From Plantibacter sp. Leaf314 (GTDB lineage: Bacteria; Actinomycetota; Actinomycetes; Actinomycetales; Microbacteriaceae), in assembly GCF_001423185.1 (NCBI RefSeq), contig NZ_LMOB01000001.1:1020875-1084874 (forward strand): DNA of 64,000 nucleotides, read 5' to 3'. The position numbers were made by a program, and so were the translations under genes. The notes beneath the pieces were generated by a model. It made no database searches. It was not told where the DNA came from and saw nothing but the letters and a program-made list of their open reading frames with translations. Positions 16,455-23,692 of the stretch are shown piece after piece. Each line of letters begins with the position of its first letter. Within the stretch, counting starts at the first letter, position 1.

Positions 16455-17238
16455 CATCGACAAGTTCACCGAGACGAGCGTCTCGGTGAACTGGAGCGAC
16501 CTCGACTTCGACGAGTTCAAGACGAATCCGCTCCCCGCTTCCACCCTCCGCAGCCTGCGGTACATGTGCGACATCGAGTACCACACGGTCTGCTACCTCC
16601 GCGACATGCTCATGACGCCGTCCCACGAGGACGACGAGGTCGGCGCGTTCATGACGATGTGGAACCGTGAGGAGTTCTGGCACGGTGAGGCACTCGCCGC
16701 CGTCCTGGCCGCCCACGACATCACCGTCGACTTCGACGAGCTCAAGGCGACGCGTCTGAAGCTCGGCTGGAAGGACCGCCTCGACCCGATCAAGCAGTCG
16801 ATCCTCGGCAACCTCGTCGGCACCGACTTCATCGCCGTGCACATGAGCTGGGGTGCGGCCAACGAGTGGTCCGCCACGGCCGCGTACACCCGCCTCGCGC
16901 AGCTGGAGCGGCACCCCGTGCTCTCCGTGCTCCTCAAGCGCATCGCGAAGCAGGAGACCCGCCACGTGGCGTTCTACGCGAGCCAGGCCAGGGCCCGCCT
17001 CGAGTCGTCGAAGAGCGCCCGCCGCCTCACCCGCTTCCTGCTCCGCAAGGTGTGGGGCCCTGTGGGCTCCGGCGTCATGCCCGACTCCGAGGTCACCCAC
17101 GTCATGGGGCACCTGTTCGGCGACGAGGACGGTCTGGCGGAGGTGCGCCGCATCGACGGTCACATCGCGAAGCTGCCCGGCATGGAGGGGCTCACGATCA
17201 TCGAGAACTCCCTCCGCGTGCGAGGCGTCGCGGCCTGA
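16444..17238 (+). CDS. Ferritin-like di-iron protein, candidate oxygenase/desaturase
   Basis: A 264-residue helical protein with a complete E...ExxH...E...ExxH di-iron set: E45 (CDIEYH), E77/H80 (EEFWH), E141 (GAANEWSA) and E171/H174 (QETRH). The pattern and spacing resemble acyl-ACP desaturases and R2-like oxidases rather than storage ferritins. It ends an operon with a fatty acyl-CoA reductase, so an O2-dependent modification of an acyl, alkyl or ether-lipid chain is plausible. One possibility is the vinyl-ether (plasmalogen) desaturation, which no other gene here explains. It overlaps the reductase gene by 11 bases. No ferredoxin or reductase gene lies beside it. Confidence 0.85.
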   Translation: MAFDIDKFTETSVSVNWSDLDFDEFKTNPLPASTLRSLRYMCDIEYHTVCYLRDMLMTPSHEDDEVGAFMTMWNREEFWHGEALAAVLAAHDITVDFDELKATRLKLGWKDRLDPIKQSILGNLVGTDFIAVHMSWGAANEWSATAAYTRLAQLERHPVLSVLLKRIAKQETRHVAFYASQARARLESSKSARRLTRFLLRKVWGPVGSGVMPDSEVTHVMGHLFGDEDGLAEVRRIDGHIAKLPGMEGLTIIENSLRVRGVAA

Positions 17239-17244
17239 GCCCGT

Positions 17245-17286
17245 ACGACGGAACCCCGGTCGGATCACCGACCGGGGTTCCGTCGT
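17245..17286. terminator. Bidirectional hairpin terminator
   Basis: A perfect 19-base-pair stem (ACGACGGAACCCCGGTCGG and its complement) with loop ATCA. It lies between the convergent di-iron gene and ispE and can serve both strands. Confidence 0.85.
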
Positions 17287-17301
17287 CCGCGGAGGTATGC
17301 C

Positions 17302-18240
17302 TCAGCTCTGCGAGACGATGCGGGCGCCGTGGACCGGCCCGTGTGCCCGGATGGTCTTCAGCCCGGACGAGGCGAGCGTGACCTGCAGTTCCAGGGCGTC
17401 GTCGGTGTCCGCGGCGAGGAAGGCGATGGTGGGACCGGAGCCCGACACGAGGCTGCCGAGCGCACCCTGCGAATCACCGAACTCGAGGACCTCGCCGAGC
17501 ACGGGCCGCAGTTGCAACGCGGCGGCCTGCAGGTCGTTGTAGAGGACGTCGCCGAGCAGGTGGGCATCGCCGGCCCGAAGCGCCTGGAGCACCGCCGCGT
17601 CGACGGTCGGCTGGCGACCGGACGGCGAGATGTCGAGGATGTGGCGGGCGCGGTGCGCGTCGAGCTCCTGGTAGACCAGCGGCGTCGACATCCCGAAGTC
17701 GGCGAGCGCGAGGACCCACTCGAACTGCCCCTTGGCGAGCGCGCTGCTCAGCTGGTCGCCGCGACCGGTGCCGACGGCCGTCCCGCCGAGCAACGCGAAC
17801 GGCACGTCAGCGCCGAGACGCGCGGCCAGGGCCAGGAGCTCGTCCCGGCTGCGCTCGGTGCCCCAGAGGGCGTCGCAGGCGAGCAGGGTGGCTGCGGCGT
17901 CCGCCGAGCCACCGCCCATCCCCCCGGCGACCGGGACGTGCTTCTCGATCTCGAGGCGCACGCCGCCACGGAACCCCGTCCGCCTCGCGAGCGCCTTCGC
18001 GGCGCGGATGGCCAGGTTGCTCGTGTCGGTCGGCACCCCGGAGACGTCGACGGACCCCGAGAACGAGACGCTGAAGTCATCGGCCGGGTACGCGTGCACG
18101 TCCTCGTACAGGGAGATCGCCTGGTAGGCGGTCGCGACGTCGTGGTAGCCGTCGTCCATCACGTCGCCGACCTTCAAGAAGACATTGATCTTCCCCGGTG
18201 CGCGCACGTGCACGTGCTTGAGGATGGCCTCGGTGGTCAT
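17302..18240 (-). CDS. ispE: 4-diphosphocytidyl-2-C-methyl-D-erythritol kinase
   Basis: IspE phosphorylates CDP-ME in the MEP pathway to isoprenoids. The 312-residue GHMP kinase has [11 protein letters not shown] at the N-terminus (substrate lysine), the ATP loop [17 protein letters not shown] near residue 108, and the C-terminal motif [10 protein letters not shown]. The ATG at 18240 is preceded by TAACTT with exactly six bases between, so it is probably leaderless and does not depend on the upstream genes. It belongs to the conserved ispE-rsmA-tatD-metG block, here interrupted by an aldo/keto reductase. Confidence 0.95.
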   Translation of the reverse strand: MTTEAILKHVHVRAPGKINVFLKVGDVMDDGYHDVATAYQAISLYEDVHAYPADDFSVSFSGSVDVSGVPTDTSNLAIRAAKALARRTGFRGGVRLEIEKHVPVAGGMGGGSADAAATLLACDALWGTERSRDELLALAARLGADVPFALLGGTAVGTGRGDQLSSALAKGQFEWVLALADFGMSTPLVYQELDAHRARHILDISPSGRQPTVDAAVLQALRAGDAHLLGDVLYNDLQAAALQLRPVLGEVLEFGDSQGALGSLVSGSGPTIAFLAADTDDALELQVTLASSGLKTIRAHGPVHGARIVSQS

Positions 18241-18246
18241 TGTTCC

Positions 18247-18252
18247 AAGTTA
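18247..18252 (-). promoter_or_regulatory. -10 element (TAACTT) of ispE, leaderless
   Basis: On the minus strand TAACTT is followed by GGAACA and then the ispE ATG. No ribosome site is present. Confidence 0.5.
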
Positions 18253-18280
18253 GTCGATCCGGGAACCGCCCCGGACCGCC

Positions 18281-19348
18281 CTACTTGTCCGAGGAGTCCG
18301 CCCAGATGTTGACGTCCGCGCCCTCGGCGAGCCGGTCGATCTCCTCGAGCTCCTCGGTCGTGAACGCCGGCCCGTCGAGCGCGGCGAGGTTCTCGTCGAG
18401 CTGCTCCGGCCGGGAGGCGCCGATGACCGCGGAGGTGATCGCCGGGTTGTTCAGCACCCAGGCGAGGGACATCTGCGCGAGCGTCTGGCCACGCTCGGTC
18501 GCGATGTCGTTGAGGGACCGCAACCGTGTCGCCATCTCCTCGCTGACCTGACGGTCCGGCAGTGACGGACGGTTCGTGGCGCGCTCCGCCGGGCCGTCCC
18601 CGAGGTACTTGTCGGTGAGGAGGCCCTGCGCGAGCGGCACGAAGGCGATCGCGCCCAGCCCGGTCTCGGTGAGCACCTCGGTGAGTCCGTCCTCCACCCA
18701 GCGGTTGAGGATCGAGTACGACGGCTGGTGGATCACGAGGGGGGTCCCCAGCTCACGGGCGACGGCGTGCGCGGCCGCGGTCCGTTCGGCCGAGTACGAC
18801 GAGATGCCGACGTACAGCGCCTTCCCCGAGCGCACGATCGCGTCGAGCGCACCGACCGTCTCCTCGATGGGCGTCACCTCGTCGACCCGGTGGGAGTAGA
18901 AGATGTCGACGTAGTCGAGGCCCATACGCTCCAGGGACTCGTCGAGGCTCGCGGTCAAGTACTTCTTCGAACCGAAGTTGCCGTACGGGCCTGGCCAGAA
19001 GTCGTATCCGGCCTTCGAGGAGATGATGAGCTCGTTGCGGTACGGGCCGAAGTCCTCGCGCATCATGCGGCCGAAGTTCGTCTCCGCCGAGCCGTAGGGC
19101 GGCCCGTAGTTGTTCGCGAGGTCGAAGTGGGTGATGCCGTGGTCGAACGCGTGCCGGAGGAGGGCACGTTGTCCGTCGAACGGCCGGTTGTCGCCGAAGT
19201 TGTACCAGAGGCCGAGCGAGATCGGGGGCAGGAAGAGCCCGGAGGTACCCACCTGGCGGTAGTCGTTCCGCGCGTAGCGGTCGTCCGCCGCGGCGTACGG
19301 GCGGTGGATGTCGGGGACGTTCAGCGGGAAACGAGCATCAGCGGTCAT
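18281..19348 (-). CDS. Aldo/keto reductase, YghZ/L-glyceraldehyde-3-phosphate reductase type
   Basis: A 355-residue NADPH-dependent TIM-barrel reductase. The catalytic tetrad can be placed: Asp and Tyr in FDLANNYGPPYGSAE, Lys in IISSKAGYD and His in FYSHRVDE. The NYGPPYGSAE and KAGYDFWPGPYG segments are typical of the YghZ/Kv-beta-like subgroup, which reduces L-glyceraldehyde-3-phosphate and methylglyoxal in E. coli. It lies between rsmA and ispE, which are adjacent in most actinobacteria, so it looks like an insertion. Its own -10 hexamer TAGCGT overlaps the rsmA stop codon, six bases before the ATG. Confidence 0.88.
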   Translation of the reverse strand: MTADARFPLNVPDIHRPYAAADDRYARNDYRQVGTSGLFLPPISLGLWYNFGDNRPFDGQRALLRHAFDHGITHFDLANNYGPPYGSAETNFGRMMREDFGPYRNELIISSKAGYDFWPGPYGNFGSKKYLTASLDESLERMGLDYVDIFYSHRVDEVTPIEETVGALDAIVRSGKALYVGISSYSAERTAAAHAVARELGTPLVIHQPSYSILNRWVEDGLTEVLTETGLGAIAFVPLAQGLLTDKYLGDGPAERATNRPSLPDRQVSEEMATRLRSLNDIATERGQTLAQMSLAWVLNNPAITSAVIGASRPEQLDENLAALDGPAFTTEELEEIDRLAEGADVNIWADSSDK

Positions 19349-19354
19349 GCACCA

Positions 19355-19360
19355 ACGCTA
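19355..19360 (-). promoter_or_regulatory. -10 element (TAGCGT) of the aldo/keto reductase, overlapping the rsmA stop
   Basis: TAGCGT is six bases before the ATG at 19348. Its first three bases are the TAG stop codon of rsmA, so the inserted gene carries a minimal leaderless promoter. Confidence 0.45.
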
Positions 19361-20209
19361 TCGCCCTGCGCGGACGATCGACAGGAAGTCGTGGACGGTG
19401 AGTTCCTCACCGCGCGCGGTCGGCTTGACCCCGGCGGCCTCCATGCGCTCCGTGGCCGCCTGCGAGCTGCCGAGGACGTTGCCGAGCGCCTGGCGGAGCA
19501 TCTTCCGGCGCTGCTGGAAGGCGGCGTCGATGAGCGCGAAGGTCTCGACCCGCTCCTGCTCGGTGCCGATCACGTCGCTCCGTCGTTCGAAGCCCACCAG
19601 CACGGAGTCCACGTTCGGGATCGGCCAGAACACCTGGCGGCTGACCTGTCCGGCGATGCGCCACGCCCCGTACCAGGCGGCCTTCGCGCTCGGCGCGCCG
19701 TAGACCTTGCTCCCGGGGACCGCGGCCAGTCGGTACCCGACCTCCGCCTGCACCATGACCACGCCGGCGGTGAGCGAGGTGAAGTGTTCGAGGAAGTGCA
19801 GCAGGACCGGCACGGAGATGTTGTACGGCAGGTTGGCGACGAGCCGGTTCGGCGACGCTGGCAGTTCCTCGATGCGGAGGGCGTCCTCGTGGACGACCGA
19901 CAGCCGGTCGATCATGCCCGGCGCCATCTCCCCCACCGTGATCGGGAGCTGCTTCGCGAGGCGACCGTCGATCTCGACGGCGACGACACTCGCGTCGGCT
20001 TCGAGGAGGCCCAGCGTGAGCGATCCGAGTCCCGGACCGATCTCGACCACCACGTCGCCCGGCGCGACATGGGCGACCGAGACGATCTTGCGGACGGTGT
20101 TCGCGTCGATGACGAAGTTCTGACCGAGCTTCTTCGTCGGCGTCACGTCGAGCAGGGTGGCGAGGTCTCGGATCTCGGCGGGGCCGAGCAGTGCGACGGA
20201 AGCGGTCAT
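19358..20209 (-). CDS. rsmA: 16S rRNA dimethyladenosine transferase RsmA/KsgA
   Basis: RsmA dimethylates two adjacent adenosines near the 3' end of 16S rRNA during 30S assembly. The 283-residue protein has KKLGQNFVID, the SAM loop VVEIGPGLGSLTL (~57), acidic VEIDGRL and the catalytic NLPYNIS (~125), followed by the C-terminal helical domain (QQRRKMLRQAL). The ATG is preceded by GATACT and exactly six bases, so a leaderless promoter is likely. It belongs to the conserved tatD-rsmA-ispE order. Confidence 0.96.
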   Translation of the reverse strand: MTASVALLGPAEIRDLATLLDVTPTKKLGQNFVIDANTVRKIVSVAHVAPGDVVVEIGPGLGSLTLGLLEADASVVAVEIDGRLAKQLPITVGEMAPGMIDRLSVVHEDALRIEELPASPNRLVANLPYNISVPVLLHFLEHFTSLTAGVVMVQAEVGYRLAAVPGSKVYGAPSAKAAWYGAWRIAGQVSRQVFWPIPNVDSVLVGFERRSDVIGTEQERVETFALIDAAFQQRRKMLRQALGNVLGSSQAATERMEAAGVKPTARGEELTVHDFLSIVRAGR

Positions 20210-20215
20210 CCCCCC

Positions 20216-20221
20216 AGTATC
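20216..20221 (-). promoter_or_regulatory. -10 element (GATACT) of rsmA, leaderless
   Basis: GATACT, then six G bases, then the rsmA ATG on the minus strand. Confidence 0.5.
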
Positions 20222-20271
20222 CCCGATCGCCGGTGGCCCCGATCGCGGCGCGGCTCCAGGCCGCCCAACGG

Positions 20272-21177
20272 TCAGTCGGACCAGGGGCCGTAGACCCGCT
20301 CCGTGTTCGTGGCGAGCTGCGTCGCGAACCCCTCGAGGTCTGCACCGAGGTGCGCGGCCATGCCACGGACCGTGTGGGGCAGCAGATAGGGGGCGTTGGG
20401 CCGACCGCGGAACGGCGCCGGTGTGAGGTACGGCGCGTCGGTCTCGACCATGACGAGCTCGCGGGGCATGACCTCGAGCGCCTCGCGCAACGGGGCGGCG
20501 TTCTTGAACGTCACGGTGCCTGCGAACGAGGCGTACCAGCCGTGCTCGGCACAGAGCGCTGCGAGTTCGCGGCCCCCGGAGAAGCAGTGGAAGACGGTGC
20601 GCTCCGGAGCCCCGACGCGCAACAGGGTCTCGACGACCTCGTCGTGGGCGTCGCGGTCGTGGATCTGCAGGGCGATGCCGTGCCGCTTCGCGATCGCGAT
20701 GTGCGCCTCGAAGGAGGCGAACTGCGCGGCTCGGCCATCGTCCTCGGTGCGGAAGAAGTCGAGGCCGGTCTCGCCGACGGCCCGGACGCGGGGCTGGGCC
20801 GCCAGGCGGTCGATCTCGGCCAGCGCGTCGTCGAGCGTTCCCGCGCGGTCGAGGTCCGGAGCGTCGTTCGGGTGGATCGCCACGGCCGCGAGGACGCGCG
20901 GGTCGCTTGCCGCGAGCGCCGCCGACCAGCGCGAGGTCTCGACGTCGGTGCCGACCTGCACGATCCCGCGGACACCGACGGCGAGCGCGCGGTCGAGGTG
21001 CTCGGTCGGCGTCAGCGGCGCTTCGCCGTCGGCGTGCTCGAGGTGCGTGTGGTTGTCGTACACGGCCACCGGCAGCGGCTCGGGGCTCTCCGGGTAGCTC
21101 AACTGCTTGCGCTCCCCCGCCTCCCGCTGCCGCAGATGCGGAGTGGCGGCTGGATCCGGTGCGACGGCCCCGCTCAT
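20272..21177 (-). CDS. tatD: TatD-family metal-dependent deoxyribonuclease
   Basis: A 301-residue TIM-barrel hydrolase. Metal ligands of the TatD family are visible: HxH in YDNHTHLEH (near residue 43), Glu in GETGLDFFR, His in IHDRDAHDE, HCFSGG, and Asp in ETDAPYL. TatD enzymes are 3'-5' exonucleases implicated in DNA repair and quality control. It has a ~35-residue N-terminal extension before the barrel. The ATG at 21177 overlaps the metG stop by ATGA, so it is translated with metG. Confidence 0.92.
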   Translation of the reverse strand: MSGAVAPDPAATPHLRQREAGERKQLSYPESPEPLPVAVYDNHTHLEHADGEAPLTPTEHLDRALAVGVRGIVQVGTDVETSRWSAALAASDPRVLAAVAIHPNDAPDLDRAGTLDDALAEIDRLAAQPRVRAVGETGLDFFRTEDDGRAAQFASFEAHIAIAKRHGIALQIHDRDAHDEVVETLLRVGAPERTVFHCFSGGRELAALCAEHGWYASFAGTVTFKNAAPLREALEVMPRELVMVETDAPYLTPAPFRGRPNAPYLLPHTVRGMAAHLGADLEGFATQLATNTERVYGPWSD

Positions 21178-22754
21178 TCCGCGACGGCCTCGATCCGCGG
21201 GAAGAGCGGCTCGAGCCCGGCCACCGTGGTGCCGGCGGGGACCTGAGCCCAGGTGCCGACCTCGCTGATGCGCTGCGCGCCGAGCTGACCCAGGGCGTCC
21301 TCGACCCCGAGTGCGGTCCAGAGCTTGGTGGTCGCCTTCGGGACGAAGGGGTGCAGCAGGACCGACAGGGCGCGGAGCCCTTCGACCGCCGTGGCGAGGA
21401 CGGTGCCGAGGCGTTCGCGCTTGGCCTCGTCCTTCGCGAGCGCCCACGGCTCCTGCTCGGTGATGTAGCCGTTCAGCTCGTCGACGATCCGCCAGATGGC
21501 GGCGAGCGCGTCCTGGATGGCGAGTCGCTCGATGGCGGCGTCGGCGTCCGTAGCGGCGCGGGCGACCGTCTGCTGGATCGCGACGTCGGCAGGCTCGGCG
21601 GGGCCGCTCGGCGGCACGACACCCTCGAAGTAGCGGGTGACCATCGCCAGCACGCGCGAGGCCAGGTTGCCGAAGCCGTTCGCGAGTTCGGCCTGGTAGC
21701 GCGCCGAGAGGTCCTCCCAGCTGAAGGAGCCGTCCTGGCCGAAGGCGATGGCGCGCATGAAGTAGTAGCGGAACGCGTCGGAGCCGAAGGTGTCGGTGAT
21801 CTCGCTCGGGGCGATCCCGGTGAGCTTCGACTTCGACATCTTCTCACCGCCGACGAGCAACCAACCGTGACCGAAGACACGCTTCGGCACCTCGAGTCCG
21901 GCGGCCATGAGCATGGCCGGCCAGATGACGGCGTGGAACCGCAGGATGTCCTTGCCGACGATCTGCGTGGCCGGCCAGCGCTCGGCGAACGCCTCCTCGT
22001 CGGAGCCGTAGCCGGCTGCGGTGATGTAGTTGAGCAGGGCGTCGAACCACACGTAGACGACGTGGCTCTCGTCCCACGGGACCTTGATGCCCCAGTCGAA
22101 GGTGGAGCGTGAGATGGAGAGGTCCTTCAGGCCCTGGCGGACGAACTGGATGACCTCGTTGCGTGCCGATTCCGGCTGCACGAACTCCGGTCGCTCCTCG
22201 TAGAGGGCGAGCAGTCGCTCGGCGAAGTCACTCATGCGGAAGAAGTAGTTGCTCTCCTGCAGCAGCTCGACGGGCTTGGAGTGGATCGCGCAGACGAGCT
22301 GGCCGACGTACTCGCCGGTGCCCTGGACGAGGTCGCTCTCCTGCTTGTACTCCTCGCACCCGACGCAGTAGTAGCCCTCGAACTCGCCCGTGTAGATGTA
22401 CCCGGCGTCGTACAGACGCTGCAGGAAGAGCTGGACGTTCTGCTCGTGGCGCTCGTCGGTCGTGCGGATGAAGTCGTCGTTCGAGATGTCGATCGTGTCG
22501 AGCAGCGGGTACCAGGACTCGCTGACGAGGCGGTCCGCCCACTCCTTCGGCGTCACGCCGTTCGCGGTCGCCGTGCGCAGGATCTTCTGGCCGTGCTCAT
22601 CCGTCCCGGTGAGGAACCAGGTGCGATCGCCGGCCTGACGGTGCCAGCGCGCGAGGACGTCGGCGGCCACCTCCGTGTACGCGTGCCCGATGTGCGGAGC
22701 ATCGTTGACGTAGAAGATGGGCGTGGTGATGTAGAACGAGGTGCCGTCGGCCAT
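21174..22754 (-). CDS. metG: Methionyl-tRNA synthetase
   Basis: A 526-residue class I synthetase that charges tRNA-Met. HIGH appears as HIGHAY near residue 21 and KMSKS as KMSKSK near residue 309; a CVGCEEY segment marks the connective-peptide knuckle. The anticodon-binding helical domain follows. There is no C-terminal tRNA-binding OB domain, as expected for the short actinobacterial form. ATG at 22754 has TAGGAT seven bases upstream. It is followed without a gap by tatD. Confidence 0.96.
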   Translation of the reverse strand: MADGTSFYITTPIFYVNDAPHIGHAYTEVAADVLARWHRQAGDRTWFLTGTDEHGQKILRTATANGVTPKEWADRLVSESWYPLLDTIDISNDDFIRTTDERHEQNVQLFLQRLYDAGYIYTGEFEGYYCVGCEEYKQESDLVQGTGEYVGQLVCAIHSKPVELLQESNYFFRMSDFAERLLALYEERPEFVQPESARNEVIQFVRQGLKDLSISRSTFDWGIKVPWDESHVVYVWFDALLNYITAAGYGSDEEAFAERWPATQIVGKDILRFHAVIWPAMLMAAGLEVPKRVFGHGWLLVGGEKMSKSKLTGIAPSEITDTFGSDAFRYYFMRAIAFGQDGSFSWEDLSARYQAELANGFGNLASRVLAMVTRYFEGVVPPSGPAEPADVAIQQTVARAATDADAAIERLAIQDALAAIWRIVDELNGYITEQEPWALAKDEAKRERLGTVLATAVEGLRALSVLLHPFVPKATTKLWTALGVEDALGQLGAQRISEVGTWAQVPAGTTVAGLEPLFPRIEAVAE

Positions 22755-22795
22755 GGGGTCAATCCTAGGACGAGCGGGCACCGCGCTCGTGCCTG

Positions 22796-23653
22796 TTACG
22801 ACGTGGGGCGCCGCTCCGAGCCCGGTGCCGTCTTCGGCGGGCGTGCAGCCAGGGCCGCCTGGTAGAGGTCGCGCTTCGACAGGCCCGTGGCCTCGGCGAC
22901 CTCGTTCGAGGCGTCCTTCAGGCGCATACCTGCGGCCACGAGAGCGAGCACCTGCTCGAGCGCGGTGTCGGGATCGGCCTCGACGGCCTCGGCACCGGCG
23001 ATGACGACGCAGATCTCGCCCTTCACCCCGCCCGAGGCCCAGACGGCGAGCTCGGCGGCCGTTCCGCGCTTGACCTCTTCGAACAGCTTCGTGAGCTCCC
23101 GACAGACGGCGACCCGGCGGTCGCCGCCGAGGACCGCCGCGACGTCCTCGAGCGAGGAGGCCAGGCGGTTGGGCGATTCGAAGAACACCATCGTGCGTGG
23201 TTCCGTCGCGAGGGCGCGGAGGGCGCTCCGACGGTCGCCCGGCTTCCGCGGCAGGAAGCCCTCGAAGGTGAACCGGTCCGTCGCGAGCCCGGAGACGGCG
23301 AGCGCCGTGACGACCGCGGACGGTCCGGGGATCGCTGTGACCTGGACGTCCGCCGTGGCGGCCGCGTCCACGAGGTGGAACCCGGGATCGGACACGGTCG
23401 GCATGCCGGCGTCGCTCAGGACGAGCACGTCGGTCTCGCGGGCGAGCTCGACGATCTCGGCGGCACGCTCCCGCTCGTTGTGGTCGTGCATGGCGATGAG
23501 TCGGGGGCGCGACTCCACGCCGAGCGCCCGCAGGAGGTGGATCGCCGTCCGGGTGTCTTCGGCGACGATGACCTCCGCGGTGGCCAACGCCTCGCGGAGT
23601 CGGGGCGACGCGTCGCCGAGGTTGCCGATGGGGGTCGCGCCGAGGATGATCAC
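22796..23653 (-). CDS. rsmI: 16S rRNA 2'-O-ribose C1402 methyltransferase RsmI
   Basis: A 285-residue tetrapyrrole-methylase-fold enzyme that methylates the ribose of C1402 in 16S rRNA. Family motifs are ATPIGNLGD at the N-terminus, EDTRTAIHLL, SDAGMPTVSDPG and IPGPSAV; the C-terminal helical part (LKDASNEVAEATGLSKRDLYQ) is also typical. It starts with GTG at 23653, with GAGACT six bases upstream. It is divergent from the protein mannosyltransferase gene with 39 bases between, an adjacency also known in M. tuberculosis. Confidence 0.95.
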   Translation of the reverse strand: MIILGATPIGNLGDASPRLREALATAEVIVAEDTRTAIHLLRALGVESRPRLIAMHDHNERERAAEIVELARETDVLVLSDAGMPTVSDPGFHLVDAAATADVQVTAIPGPSAVVTALAVSGLATDRFTFEGFLPRKPGDRRSALRALATEPRTMVFFESPNRLASSLEDVAAVLGGDRRVAVCRELTKLFEEVKRGTAAELAVWASGGVKGEICVVIAGAEAVEADPDTALEQVLALVAAGMRLKDASNEVAEATGLSKRDLYQAALAARPPKTAPGSERRPTS

Positions 23654-23692
23654 CGGACCAGTCTCCCACCGGCCGGGTGGTTAGATGAGACG

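Noticed and set aside
22861..22880. CTTCGACAGGCC inside rsmI resembling the dispersed repeat
   Set aside because: It encodes the conserved GLSKRDLYQ segment of RsmI and diverges after GGC; coincidence.
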